In this document: positions 28,993-36,996 of the stretch, piece after piece
Numbering within the stretch: position 1 is the stretch's first letter
Layout of the letters: every line of letters begins with the position of its first letter
NCBI GenBank assembly: GCA_902793325.1
Contig: CADBCY010000026.1
Coordinates: 1-59,155, forward strand
Direction: 5' to 3'
DNA: 59,155 nt
Origin: an uncultured Eubacteriales bacterium
Lineage (GTDB): Bacteria > Bacillota > Clostridia > Christensenellales > Aristaeellaceae
Made by a program: the position numbers and the translations under genes
Notes under the pieces: generated by a model
The model's input: only the letters and a program-made list of their open reading frames with translations
Databases searched by the model: none
What the model was told of the DNA's origin: nothing

Positions 28993-29691
28993 TTGACGGA
29001 GATGATGAAGGTGCGAACACAGACATCCAGGCAGAGGATCCTGCTGGGCTGCGCGGCGATGGCGCTGGCCATCATCGGCGACTACCTGCTGGGCTACGGG
29101 ACGATTGAGATGACCTCCGACCCGTGCGCGTACATGGGCATCGCGTGGAACGTCGCGCCGGACTGGCGGTACGCGGCGTCGTCCGTGCTCGGCTTTCTCA
29201 GCGCGGCGCTGTTTGCCGTGGCGGCGGTGGAGCTGATGCGCGTGATGGAGGACAGGTACGTGCTCGGGGGATCGAAGCTCTACAGGCTGTTCAGGATCGC
29301 CAACTGGGGCGGGATACTGTACTTCGCGTTCATCCACATCGGCATCTGCATGCTGCCGGTGGTGTTCAACGCGGGCATGGAGGCCACCGGGGACGTTCCC
29401 ACCGCGGTCGACATGGCGCTGCGGGTGTTGAAGAGCATCGCCGTGCCGCTGGCGATCGGGTTCATCGTATGCGACGGCTTTGTGACGATGGCGTGGATCG
29501 GCATGGTGGTCACGGGAAAGCTGCCGCTGAAAAAGATCGCGCTGGTCCTCAATCCCATAATGATCGCGCTGGTCGGGCAACTGATGAACGCCATTGCCAA
29601 CGGCCTGGATTCCGGCTTCGAGTCCCTGGGCTGGGGATTGATGTACCTGGTGTGCGCCATGAGATTGGTCGGAAAGGGTGAGCGCGTATGA
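28993..29691 (+). CDS. Seven-TM membrane protein of unknown function (DUF6796-like)
   Basis: A 232-residue protein with about six to seven membrane helices. The start is probably TTG 28993 (GGAG six bases upstream); ATG 29002 or 29005 are alternatives. It opens with a basic leader and a helix with GDYLLGYG, and has a conserved-looking DPCAYMGIAWNVAPDWRYAASSVLGF segment. I associate it with the DUF6796 group of Firmicutes membrane proteins but not confidently. Its last codons overlap the start of the first methyltransferase (ATGA), so the two are translationally coupled. No enzymatic motif is visible. Confidence 0.7.
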   Translation: MTEMMKVRTQTSRQRILLGCAAMALAIIGDYLLGYGTIEMTSDPCAYMGIAWNVAPDWRYAASSVLGFLSAALFAVAAVELMRVMEDRYVLGGSKLYRLFRIANWGGILYFAFIHIGICMLPVVFNAGMEATGDVPTAVDMALRVLKSIAVPLAIGFIVCDGFVTMAWIGMVVTGKLPLKKIALVLNPIMIALVGQLMNAIANGLDSGFESLGWGLMYLVCAMRLVGKGERV

Positions 29692-30368
29692 CGAGACGGG
29701 AACAGATCAAAAGCGCGTACAGGCTGACCGGCGGGAACGCCGGCTTCTACGACGGCATGATGACCTATTCGACCTTCCTGGGCAAGGCCGTCTGCCGCAT
29801 GGTGTGGGACATGAACCGCGAGAAGAACCTCGATTATCTGGAGCGGGCGCTGTCGGGCGTGCCGGAGGACTTCGCCGGGAAACTGCTGGAGGTGCCGGTG
29901 GGCACGGGCGTGCTGACCATGCCGGTCTACCGGGAGCTGCCGCGGGCGGACGTCACCTGCCTGGACTATTCCGAGGCCATGATGGCGTCGGCGCAGGAGA
30001 AGGCCAGGACGGCGGGGCTTCAAAACGTGCGCTTCCTGCAGGGCGACGTGGGCGCGCTGCCGTTCGAGGACGAACGGTTCGACATCGTGCTCTCCCTCAA
30101 CGGCTTCCACGCCTTCCCGGACAAGGAGGCGGCCTACCGCGAGACGTTCCGCGTGCTCAGGCCGGGCGGCACGTTCTGCGGGTGCTTTTACATCAAGGGC
30201 GGCTGCGCGCGGACGGACTGGTTCATCCGGCACCTCTACCAGCCGAAGGGCTTCTTCACCCCGCCCTACGAGACGGAGCAGAGCCTGCGGGCGCGGCTCA
30301 GGAGCATGTACGGCGAGGTGGAAGTGAGCCGCGTGGAGGGCATCGGCTGCTTCAGGTGCGTGAAATGA
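29688..30368 (+). CDS. SAM-dependent methyltransferase, class I
   Basis: A 226-residue Rossmann methyltransferase starting at ATG 29688, overlapping the preceding stop. Motif I is LLEVPVGTGVLTMPVY; the acidic SAM-ribose position is CLDYSEAMM; DVGALPFED and LSLNGFHAFPDK are motifs II/III; LRPGGTF marks post III. It resembles UbiE/phospholipid N-methyltransferase-like enzymes, including the RPGG turn. The substrate is unknown. Eleven bases separate it from a second methyltransferase gene with little sequence similarity beyond the fold. Confidence 0.85.
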   Translation: MTRREQIKSAYRLTGGNAGFYDGMMTYSTFLGKAVCRMVWDMNREKNLDYLERALSGVPEDFAGKLLEVPVGTGVLTMPVYRELPRADVTCLDYSEAMMASAQEKARTAGLQNVRFLQGDVGALPFEDERFDIVLSLNGFHAFPDKEAAYRETFRVLRPGGTFCGCFYIKGGCARTDWFIRHLYQPKGFFTPPYETEQSLRARLRSMYGEVEVSRVEGIGCFRCVK

Positions 30369-30378
30369 GGGCGGGGGC

Positions 30379-30987
30379 ATGAAGAAGCGGATCTGGGACC
30401 TGTACGCGCCGATCTACGAGAAGGCGATGCGGGCGGACGCGCACATCTACGAATTCATGTACGGGCGCATCCCGCAGGTCATCCAAGGCAGGGAAGTGCT
30501 GGAGATCGCCACCGGCCCCGGCCTGCTGGCGAAGCACGTCGCCCCGGCGGCCAGGCGCATGGTCGCCACCGACTACTCGGACGGCATGATCCGGGAAGCC
30601 CTAAAGGGCGAGCGCCCGGCCAACCTGACCTTCGAGGTCGCCGACGCCACGGCGCTGCCCTACGCGGACGCTTCCTTCGACGCCGTGCTGATCGCCAATG
30701 CGCTGCACGTGATGCCGGAGCCGGAGAAGGCGCTTTCCGAGATCGACCGCGTGCTGCGCCCGGGCGGCGTGCTGATCGCGCCGAACTTCGTGGAACACAG
30801 GGGCGGCTTCGTCAGCCGGGTGTGGTCGGGGATTCTCAAGATCGCCGGGATCCGGTTCGAGCACCAGTGGTCAGGGCAGGAATACCTCGACTGGCTGGAG
30901 GCCCACGGCTGGCGCGTGACGTTCTCCAGGCAGATGGCGGCGCGAATTTCGATCATGTACGCGGAGTGCGCGAGAAAGGCGGAGTAA
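30379..30987 (+). CDS. SAM-dependent methyltransferase, class I (PmtA/UbiE-like)
   Basis: A 202-residue Rossmann methyltransferase from ATG 30379. Motif I is VLEIATGPGLLAKHV, followed by ATDYSDGMI, ADATALPYADASFD and LRPGGVLIAPNF. The N-terminal WDLYAPIYEKAM and the C-terminal GWRVTFSRQ pattern recall small phosphatidylethanolamine N-methyltransferase-like enzymes. It sits between another methyltransferase and a metallo-hydrolase, each separated by a few bases, so all act in one pathway or on one substrate. The substrate cannot be told from the sequence. Confidence 0.85.
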   Translation: MKKRIWDLYAPIYEKAMRADAHIYEFMYGRIPQVIQGREVLEIATGPGLLAKHVAPAARRMVATDYSDGMIREALKGERPANLTFEVADATALPYADASFDAVLIANALHVMPEPEKALSEIDRVLRPGGVLIAPNFVEHRGGFVSRVWSGILKIAGIRFEHQWSGQEYLDWLEAHGWRVTFSRQMAARISIMYAECARKAE

Positions 30988-30989
30988 CC

Positions 30990-31850
30990 ATGTCCAGAAA
31001 AGATACCGAGGACCAGCGAAAATCCATGAGCCGGCTGTTCCGGGGCACGCAGATCTTCAAGCCCCTGAACACCGGGCGCATCGACGAACACGTCGCCTGC
31101 GTGCGGGAGTGGATCGCCAACATCTTCTTCTACACGAAGAACGGCGTGACGATCATGATCGACGCGGGCTACAACTACCCGCGCCTGAAGGAGAAGATGG
31201 GCTGGCTGGACATCGACCCGGCGTCCATCCGGCACATTTTCATCACCCACCAGGACACCGACCACGTCGGCGCGCTGGAGAAGGACAGCGACCTGCTGTT
31301 CAAAGACGCCACGGTCTACCTGAGCGAGATCGAGAACCGCTACCTGACCGGCGAGGCGCGGCGGCGGGTGATCTACCACCTGTACAAGCTGCCGATGGTC
31401 AGGACCGACAACAGGCGCGTGACGCTCACGGACGGTCAGGTGCTCGACATCGAGGGCATCAAGGTGGAGTGCATCCTCGTGCCGGGGCACACCTGGGGGC
31501 ACATGGTGTATCTCATCGACGACGAATACCTGTTCACCGGCGACACCATCTGGTTCGGCGCGGACGGCGGCTACAGCTTCATCAGCACGCTGGCGGAGAG
31601 CAACAAGGTGGCCGTCCAGAGCCTCGAAAAGCTGGAGAAGAACCTGCGGGCGCGGAAGGGCCGCATCGCCGTGATCACCGGGCACACGGGCTGGTCGGAC
31701 GACCTGGACTTCGTTTTTGCCCATCGGGACAGGCTGTGCTCGCTGTTCAGAAAGCGCGTGCCCGACCCCGAAGCGCCCTACGACGGGTACATCGAGGACG
31801 ACGACACCGAGGAACAGGCGCGGACGGTGCCGCTGAAAAGGAAGCGCTGA
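30990..31850 (+). CDS. Metallo-beta-lactamase-fold hydrolase
   Basis: A 286-residue protein from ATG 30990 (GGAG five bases upstream, overlapping the previous gene's stop region). Metal ligands: THQDTDH (the HxDxDH variant in which the second His is Asp), PGHTWGH, FTGDTIW and ITGHTGW. This variant is common among Firmicutes lactonase/glyoxalase-like members of the fold. Such enzymes hydrolyse thioesters, lactones or phosphodiesters with a di-metal centre. The charged tail (EDDDTEEQARTVPLKRKR) is unremarkable. It belongs to the same tight operon as the two methyltransferases. Confidence 0.88.
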   Translation: MSRKDTEDQRKSMSRLFRGTQIFKPLNTGRIDEHVACVREWIANIFFYTKNGVTIMIDAGYNYPRLKEKMGWLDIDPASIRHIFITHQDTDHVGALEKDSDLLFKDATVYLSEIENRYLTGEARRRVIYHLYKLPMVRTDNRRVTLTDGQVLDIEGIKVECILVPGHTWGHMVYLIDDEYLFTGDTIWFGADGGYSFISTLAESNKVAVQSLEKLEKNLRARKGRIAVITGHTGWSDDLDFVFAHRDRLCSLFRKRVPDPEAPYDGYIEDDDTEEQARTVPLKRKR

Positions 31851-31890
31851 GCGTCCCGGAACGAAACGACCGGCGATTGAGGGATGACGT

Positions 31891-32676
31891 ATGAACACAC
31901 AGATCGCGCTGGGCGTGCTGATCCCGTTTCTCGGCACGAGCCTGGGATCGGCGCTGGTCTTTTTATTGAAGAAGCAGCTCTCCGACCGCGTCCGGAAGGT
32001 CCTCACCGGCTTTGCCGCGGGGGTGATGGTGGCGGCCTCCTTCTGGAGCCTGCTGCAGCCCGCGCTGGACGCGAGCGCCGGGATGGGCGCGCTGTCCTTC
32101 CTGCCCGCGGCCGTCGGCTTCCTGGTCGGCATGGGGTTTCTGCTGCTGCTCGACATGATCACCCCGCACATGCACATGGACCGGCAGAACGAGGGCCCGC
32201 AGAGCGGCTTTAAGCGCACCACCAAGCTGATCCTGGCCGTGACGCTGCACAACATCCCCGAGGGCATGGCGGTGGGCGTGGTCTACGCGGGCTTCCGGGG
32301 CGGCAGCACGGGCATCAGCGCCGCGGGCGCGCTGGCGCTGGCGTTGGGCATCGCCATACAGAACTTCCCCGAGGGCGCCATCGTCTCCATGCCGCTGCTG
32401 GCGGAGGGCATGCCGAGGCGCAGGACCTTCTGGATGGGCGTGCTGTCCGGCGCGGTGGAGCCCGTCGCCGCCGTCGTGACGCTGCTGGCCGCGGGGCTGG
32501 TGACGCCGATCCTGCCGTATTTCCTGGCCTTTGCCGCGGGGGCGATGATGTACGTCGTGGTGGAGGAGCTGGTGCCCGAGATGTCGGAGGGCAGGCATTC
32601 AAACGTCGGCACCGTCGCGTTTTCGCTGGGCTTCGTGCTGATGATGATCCTGGATACGACGCTGAGCGGGGTGTAA
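31891..32676 (+). CDS. ZIP-family divalent metal transporter
   Basis: A 261-residue protein with eight membrane helices. The ZIP signature helices are clear: TLHNIPEGMAVGV in TM4 and AIQNFPEGAIVSMPLL in TM5, carrying the metal-binding His, Asn and Glu residues, and a short His-containing loop HMHMD between TM3 and TM4. ZIP proteins (ZupT, GufA) carry zinc, iron or manganese into the cytoplasm. It is the fifth gene of the operon from 28866. Its company with methyltransferases and a hydrolase is not a standard metal-uptake set. Confidence 0.9.
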   Translation: MNTQIALGVLIPFLGTSLGSALVFLLKKQLSDRVRKVLTGFAAGVMVAASFWSLLQPALDASAGMGALSFLPAAVGFLVGMGFLLLLDMITPHMHMDRQNEGPQSGFKRTTKLILAVTLHNIPEGMAVGVVYAGFRGGSTGISAAGALALALGIAIQNFPEGAIVSMPLLAEGMPRRRTFWMGVLSGAVEPVAAVVTLLAAGLVTPILPYFLAFAAGAMMYVVVEELVPEMSEGRHSNVGTVAFSLGFVLMMILDTTLSGV

Positions 32677-32747
32677 ATGCGGCATTGCATGGCCCGGGAG
32701 CGACGGGCCCGGCCGCACGGGCCGGAAATCAATAGTGATCTGCTGGG

Positions 32748-33398
32748 GTGAGGATTGTGAAGTACCTGGGAATGCCCGCGGGCATGTGGCTGCTGTTTGC
32801 CGTATCCTTTGAAAAACAGCTTTCGGAAACGCTTCCTTTCAGCACTGCGCGCGCAAAGGAGATCGCCGGGAAAGCCAAGCGCAGGTACAGGGAGATCATC
32901 CGCGACCTGCCGGAGTTTGAGAAGGGCGACCGCTTTAAAATGAACATCGTGAGCTGCGCGATGCTCGCCGCGTTTTTGCTGGAGCTGCCGGTGAGGCCGA
33001 CGGTCAATCAGGTGGCGGACTACTACCGCGAAGCCATGTCGATCGGCGCGATGAAGGCGTTCTGCCGCATGGCCGGGAGGCGCATGTTCACGCGCAGGGA
33101 TGTCGAGGGCATGAAAAAGACCGCGGCGCTGAACGCGGCGGACCGCAATCCCTATTCGTGGAACATGACCTTTCACCCGTATCCCGACGGCGGCGGCTAC
33201 GAGGCGCGGTTCACGAAGTGCGGCATCTGCGCGCTGATGAAGGAGCTTGGGCTGGGCGTCTACGTCCCCGCCATGTGCCGCCTGGACTACACCATGAGCG
33301 AGCTGGGCGGAACGAGCGAATTCGTGCGGGAATACACGCTGGCCTCCGGCGGGCCGTACTGCGACTGCGGATACAGGAGGAAGGCGCACAAGCCATGA
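32748..33398 (+). CDS. L-2-amino-thiazoline-4-carboxylate hydrolase family protein
   Basis: About 216 residues. The start is uncertain: GTG 32748, or GTG 32757 just after GAGG. The C-terminal half has family blocks FTKCGICALMKELG, PAMCRLDYTMSE and a final CDCGYR. The named enzyme opens the thiazoline ring on the route to L-cysteine, but many family members are uncharacterised. Conserved cysteines (CGIC, CRLD, CDCG) could bind metal or act in catalysis. It is the last gene of the methyltransferase/ZIP operon, ended by the hairpin at 33506. Confidence 0.8.
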   Translation: MRIVKYLGMPAGMWLLFAVSFEKQLSETLPFSTARAKEIAGKAKRRYREIIRDLPEFEKGDRFKMNIVSCAMLAAFLLELPVRPTVNQVADYYREAMSIGAMKAFCRMAGRRMFTRRDVEGMKKTAALNAADRNPYSWNMTFHPYPDGGGYEARFTKCGICALMKELGLGVYVPAMCRLDYTMSELGGTSEFVREYTLASGGPYCDCGYRRKAHKP

Positions 33399-33505
33399 TC
33401 GCGCCCCGTGCCGCCCCGGGCGGTTCGCACCGATGGAGCAGCGGCGCGGGCGAGGGGGAGGAGCCCGCGGCTTCGCGCCCGACGCAGAGAAAGAGGAGCC
33501 TGCAT

Positions 33506-33541
33506 AAAGAGGAGCCTGCCGGTTCGGCGGGCTCCTCTTTT
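33506..33541. terminator. Bidirectional terminator
   Basis: AAAGAGGAGCCTGCC / GGCGGGCTCCTCTTT stem with GGTTC loop, T tract on both strands. It serves the operon on the left and the DtxR-like gene, whose stop codon lies inside it. The left arm is duplicated at about 33490. Confidence 0.85.
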
Positions 33542-33935
33542 ATGCCTGTTCCTTTTGCGAATCGCGTGCCTGCGGGAGGGGAAACCGCTTCCTGATGGCG
33601 TACAACGAGGGGTTGCTCAGGGAGCCCGCGAGCGCGCCGGCTTCCTTCTTGGCGACGTCTTCGTCCACCCCGGCTTCGGTGAGCATGCGGTTGAAGAAGT
33701 CGTAGCGCTCGTGGAACGCGCTTGCGCGGCGCTCGCCGTCCGCCGTCAGGAGCAACGCGCCGTGGTTGCCGATGCTGACCAGCCCCTCCCGGAGCATCTG
33801 CTTGACGGCGACGCTGACGCTGGCCTTGGAGTACTCCAGCCAGGCGGCGACATCGACGGCGCGGACGACGAGAAAGCGCGTGCCCAGCAGCAGTATGGCG
33901 TGCAGGTAGCGATCCATGGTGCGATCATTCAGCAT
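33540..33935 (-). CDS. DtxR/MntR-like regulator lacking metal ligands
   Basis: A 131-residue protein with the DtxR winged helix (VVRAVDVAAWLEYSKASVSVAVKQMLREGLVSI, LLLTADGERRA) and dimer region (GVDEDVAKKEA). The usual ligands are replaced. The N-terminal Asp/Asn and Glu of YLE-type starts become R9 and H12, the ERH histidine becomes Y78, and the EACxxEH cluster reads EAGALAG (G100, A103, G104). It should still bind DNA, but control by Fe or Mn as in DtxR or MntR is unlikely. It is followed by the AraC-type gene upstream on the same strand, and both face the iron operon. It may be metal-blind, or sense by another mechanism. Confidence 0.85.
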   Translation of the reverse strand: MLNDRTMDRYLHAILLLGTRFLVVRAVDVAAWLEYSKASVSVAVKQMLREGLVSIGNHGALLLTADGERRASAFHERYDFFNRMLTEAGVDEDVAKKEAGALAGSLSNPSLYAIRKRFPLPQARDSQKEQA

Positions 33936-33956
33936 ACGGCATCCCTTCCATCGGTT

Positions 33957-34316
33957 TTATCGGCGGTCCGAACCGCAGCGGCATTCGGTGGGCGTCATCC
34001 CCGTCGTCCGCTTGAACACGTGGGAGAAGTGGGCGGACGAGACGAACCCGACCGCCTCGCCGACCTCGGAGATGCTCAACTCCGTATCGCGCAACAGGGC
34101 CTGGGCCTTTGTACAGCGCACGCGGTTGTGGTAGCCCAGCAGCGTCTGCCCGGTGCGGGATTTGAACAGCCGCAACAGGTAGCTGCCGTTGATGAACAGC
34201 GCTTCGGAGAGCGCCTGCAGGGAGAACTTCTCCGCGCTGTGGCTTTCGATATAGTCTATGGCCGCCTTTACGAGCGCATCCCCGGAATCCCGGTTTTCTG
34301 TGTTTTTCATATCCAT
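33957..34316 (-). CDS. AraC-type helix-turn-helix regulator (DNA-binding domain only)
   Basis: About 119 residues from ATG 34316 (or 34310; GGGGG upstream). It holds the two helix-turn-helix units of AraC: KFSLQALSEALFINGSYLLRLFKSRTG and SISEVGEAVGFVSSAHFSHVFKRTTGMTPTE. There is no separate ligand domain, so signal input must come through a partner or through its own amount. It shares a transcript with the DtxR-like gene and is divergent from the FTR1 operon. A 25-bp direct repeat next to the FTR1 promoter has the geometry AraC-type activators use, which makes this operon the likely target. Confidence 0.88.
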   Translation of the reverse strand: MDMKNTENRDSGDALVKAAIDYIESHSAEKFSLQALSEALFINGSYLLRLFKSRTGQTLLGYHNRVRCTKAQALLRDTELSISEVGEAVGFVSSAHFSHVFKRTTGMTPTECRCGSDRR

Positions 34317-34354
34317 CGCCCCCGAACGCCGGTACGGTCTGGAGTAAGTTATTA

Positions 34355-34372
34355 CTAACAAATATATGTTAG
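34355..34372. promoter_or_regulatory. Palindromic operator candidate
   Basis: CTAACA-N6-TGTTAG, just downstream of the minus-strand -10 box at 34376-34381; binding here would repress the AraC/DtxR-like genes. Two related TTAG/CTAA or TAACA/TGTTA sites lie at 34467 and 34505. Confidence 0.55.
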
Positions 34373-34375
34373 CAT

Positions 34376-34405
34376 AATATAACTCAAATTGCAAGCGATT
34401 TTCAA
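34376..34405 (-). promoter_or_regulatory. Promoter of the AraC-type and DtxR-like genes
   Basis: Minus strand TTGAAA (34405-34400), 18-base spacer, TATATT (34381-34376). Confidence 0.6.
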
Positions 34406-34461
34406 ACAAGTCAATATCAGGAAAGAAAACGGGCGCAACAAGTCAATATCAGGATAGAAAA
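34405..34461. repeat. 25-bp direct repeat, 32-bp period
   Basis: Two copies (34405-34429 and 34437-34461) of AACAAGTCAATATCAGGA followed by A/T then AGAAAA, with one mismatch. The period of 32 bases is three helical turns. The second copy overlaps the likely -35 box of the FTR1 operon. This looks like an AraC-family activator site. Confidence 0.7.
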
Positions 34462-34483
34462 GGCAGTTAGTTTATGCTAAAAT
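34455..34483 (+). promoter_or_regulatory. Promoter of the FTR1-P19 iron operon
   Basis: Weak -35 TAGAAA (34455-34460), 17-base spacer, TAAAAT (34478-34483). The poor -35 fits an activator-dependent promoter. Confidence 0.5.
34467..34480. promoter_or_regulatory. TTAG-N6-CTAA operator candidate
   Basis: Palindrome TTAGTTTATGCTAA overlapping the -10 box of the iron operon. It resembles half-sites of DtxR/IdeR boxes, so the adjacent DtxR-like protein is a candidate binder. Confidence 0.45.
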
Positions 34484-34504
34484 AGGCGATGGATTAGAGG
34501 TGGC

Positions 34505-34516
34505 TAACAAATGTTA
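34505..34516. promoter_or_regulatory. TAACA-AA-TGTTA palindrome
   Basis: Third related palindrome, in the leader of the iron operon, about 65 bases before the FTR1 start. Confidence 0.4.
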
Positions 34517-34579
34517 AATCCATTTAACGGTTCTGAGCGTGCGTCAGTCGGCGCTTGCCGATTGGGCAGGGAAGGAAGT

Positions 34580-36325
34580 ATGCACATGAAAAGGACGAGC
34601 ATTGCCCGGCTGGCGCTGGTCGGCCTGCTGGCGCTGATCCTGTTGGCGCAGGGCATGGCCGCGATGGCGGAGGCGGATACCCGCTGGGGGGACGCCGCCG
34701 ACGGGATCGACAAATTCCTGGACGCGGCCTTCGAGGACTACCTGGCGGGGAACGCCGACAGCGCCTATCAAAACGTTTCCAACGCCTATTTCAGGGTATA
34801 CGAAACCACCGGCTTCGAGCGGCAGACGATGAGCTATATCTCCGGCAACCGCAAGAACGCCGTGGAGATGCAGTTTTCCAACTGCAAGGCGGCGGTCAAG
34901 AAGGACAACGCCGAGCAGGACACCATCGTCTCCGTGCGCAGCGCGCTGGTCAAGCTGAAGGGCATGATCCGCGAGGACGCCAACAAGCTGGCGGGCCAGC
35001 AGGGCGGCGCGCAGAGCGAGATGAAGTGGTACAGGGGCGGCGAGATGGTTGCCTCTGACCCGTACCCGGAGTATTCCGCCGACCCCAACGCCGCCGCGAA
35101 GTACGAGAGCTGGTACGAGGCCGCGACGCTGGTCAAGGAGCTGCTCGACACGGCCTATATGGGCTACCTGGACAAGGACTTCACCGCCGCGGCGGACAAC
35201 CTGGAGACCGCCTACTACAGCGTGTACGAGGAATCCGGCCTGAGCCACAGGATCTATACCGACCTTTCGCTATCGGACCGGCTCGGGATGGAAAAGCAGT
35301 TTACGACCCTGAAGGGCCTCGTGGACACCGCGGAGGAGAAGTACCAGAAGAACAAGTTCCGCACCACCACCGACAAGGCCAAGAACAGCATCCTGAAGCT
35401 GGCAAAGCGCATCGACGAGCAGGAGGCCGCGGCGAAGGCGGCGGAAGCCCCGGAGGTCGCCGAAACCGAGGTCGTCGAGGAAAAGCCGTCCGACCCGAGG
35501 CTGCTTACCTTCCTGGCCGCGTTTGGCATCATCGTGCGCGAGGGGCTGGAGGCCATACTGGTCATCGCCGCCATCATCGCCTACCTGACCAAGTCCGGCA
35601 ACGGCCGGAGCCTCAAGAACGTGTACATCGGCGCGGTCGCCGGCATCGCGGCGAGTTTCGCCGCGGCGGCGGTGCTGGCCTGGGCGAAGCGGGCGTTCGT
35701 CGGCGCGGGCCTGGCGCAGGAGGTCATCGAGGGCATCACCGCGCTGATCGCCGTGTGCGTGCTGTTCTACGTGTCCAACTGGATGATCTCCAAGGCCGAG
35801 GCCGCGAGTTGGAGCCGCTACATCGACGGCAAGGTGCAGTCCTCGGTGGAGCAGGGCAGCGCGTTCGCGCTGGCGTTCACGGCGTTCCTGTCCGTGTTCC
35901 GCGAGGGCGCCGAGGTGGTGCTGTTCTACCAGCCGATGCTCTCCGAGGGCAATCCCGGCATGGTGTGGGCGGGCTTCGGCGCGGGCTGCGTGCTGCTGGT
36001 GTTCGTGTACCTGGCCATCACCAGGTTGTCCATCCGGCTGCCCATCAAGGTGTTCTTCACCGCCACGTCGATCCTGATGGCCGTCATGTGCGTGTCGTTC
36101 CTCGGCAGCGGCATCAAGGAGCTGGCCGAGGGCAATGTGTTCGACCTGGCGCTCAGGGTGCCGGGCATCCCGGAGAACGACGCGATCCAGGTATTCGGCA
36201 TCTATCCGTACCTCGAGACGCTGGTGCCGCAGCTCATCCTGTCCATCGTGCTGCTGGTGACGTTCATGATCGCCCACTACCGCGGTAAGATGGATGCGCT
36301 GCGGGCGAAGCTCGACCGGAACTAG
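34580..36325 (+). CDS. FTR1-family iron permease with extracytoplasmic domain
   Basis: About 581 residues from ATG 34580, which has AGGGAAGG upstream; a start at 34511 would put non-hydrophobic sequence before the signal peptide. After a signal peptide (ALVGLLALILLAQGMAAMAEA) comes an exported helical domain of about 300 residues built of two similar units (FLDAAFEDYLAGN... and LLDTAYMGYLDKDF...). Seven membrane helices follow, with the two FTR1 iron motifs REGLEAILVI and FREGAEVVLFY. FTR1/EfeU/FetM permeases pass ferric iron delivered by an oxidation or carrier step. It is the first gene of the nine-gene iron operon and is followed after about 90 bases by the P19 gene, the pairing seen in FetMP-type systems. 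Confidence 0.92.
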   Translation: MHMKRTSIARLALVGLLALILLAQGMAAMAEADTRWGDAADGIDKFLDAAFEDYLAGNADSAYQNVSNAYFRVYETTGFERQTMSYISGNRKNAVEMQFSNCKAAVKKDNAEQDTIVSVRSALVKLKGMIREDANKLAGQQGGAQSEMKWYRGGEMVASDPYPEYSADPNAAAKYESWYEAATLVKELLDTAYMGYLDKDFTAAADNLETAYYSVYEESGLSHRIYTDLSLSDRLGMEKQFTTLKGLVDTAEEKYQKNKFRTTTDKAKNSILKLAKRIDEQEAAAKAAEAPEVAETEVVEEKPSDPRLLTFLAAFGIIVREGLEAILVIAAIIAYLTKSGNGRSLKNVYIGAVAGIAASFAAAAVLAWAKRAFVGAGLAQEVIEGITALIAVCVLFYVSNWMISKAEAASWSRYIDGKVQSSVEQGSAFALAFTAFLSVFREGAEVVLFYQPMLSEGNPGMVWAGFGAGCVLLVFVYLAITRLSIRLPIKVFFTATSILMAVMCVSFLGSGIKELAEGNVFDLALRVPGIPENDAIQVFGIYPYLETLVPQLILSIVLLVTFMIAHYRGKMDALRAKLDRN

Positions 36326-36414
36326 GCGTTTCCGTAACGGGTCTCCGCGCCCCCTGCCCCGCGCGGGCGGCGTTGAAGATACAAACAAAAACACATCATT
36401 AGGAGGATTTGACC

Positions 36415-36960
36415 ATGAAGAAGTTTCTTGCCCTGCTGCTGGCCGTGATGATGCTCAGCGTTTGTGCGTATGCCCTGGCCGAGGAGGCCGGTTTCGACGA
36501 GTATGAGCTGGGCGTCGAGGGCGAGCAGGAGATCGGCTTCATGACCATGGCGATGGTCTACTTCCAGCCCGTGGACATGGCGCCCGCCGACCTGGCCGCG
36601 CCCAAGGAGGGCTCCGACCTGCACATCGAGGTGGACCTGACCGCCAACGAGAACCCCTACGGCTTCCCGGTGGACGGCTGGGTGCCCTACCTGAGCATCG
36701 ACTACGTCATCAAGGACACCGAGGGCAAGGAGGTCGTGACCGGCTCCATGATGCCCATGGCGGCGTCCGACGGCCCGCACTACGGCAACAACATCGCGCT
36801 GCCCGAGGGCGAGTACAGCATCACCCTGTCCATCAAGAACCCCGCGGAGAACGGCTACCTGCTGCACGTCGACGACGAGACCGGCGTCGAGGCGGACGAG
36901 TTCTGGACCGAGCCGCTGGAGGCGACCTGGACCGGCTGGAAGTTCGTCAAGGAGTGGTAA
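36415..36960 (+). CDS. P19/Tp34-family extracytoplasmic iron-transport protein
   Basis: A 181-residue secreted protein; ATG 36415 has AGGAGG eight bases upstream. A signal peptide (MKKFLALLLAVMMLSVCAYALA) precedes a beta-sandwich domain with family hallmarks VYFQPVDM, WVPYLSIDY, MMPMAASDGPHYGNN and HVDDETGVE. P19/FetP/Tp34 proteins bind copper and iron outside the membrane and feed an FTR1 permease. The Met and His residues of the metal site (MMPM, GPHYG) are kept. The only Cys in the leader does not make a lipobox (LSVC), so a free or otherwise anchored protein is expected. Confidence 0.92.
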   Translation: MKKFLALLLAVMMLSVCAYALAEEAGFDEYELGVEGEQEIGFMTMAMVYFQPVDMAPADLAAPKEGSDLHIEVDLTANENPYGFPVDGWVPYLSIDYVIKDTEGKEVVTGSMMPMAASDGPHYGNNIALPEGEYSITLSIKNPAENGYLLHVDDETGVEADEFWTEPLEATWTGWKFVKEW

Positions 36961-36996
36961 TTCCTTCTCACCGTTGAGACAACGGTTCCAAAAGCA

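Noticed and set aside
33480-33545. Short direct repeat AAAGAGGAGCCTGC as the start of a repeat array
   Set aside because: There are only two copies, and the second is simply the left arm of a terminator hairpin.
34405-34461. Two 25-bp direct repeats as a mini CRISPR array
   Set aside because: The spacer would be seven bases, there are only two units and no cas genes; the position at a promoter fits an operator.
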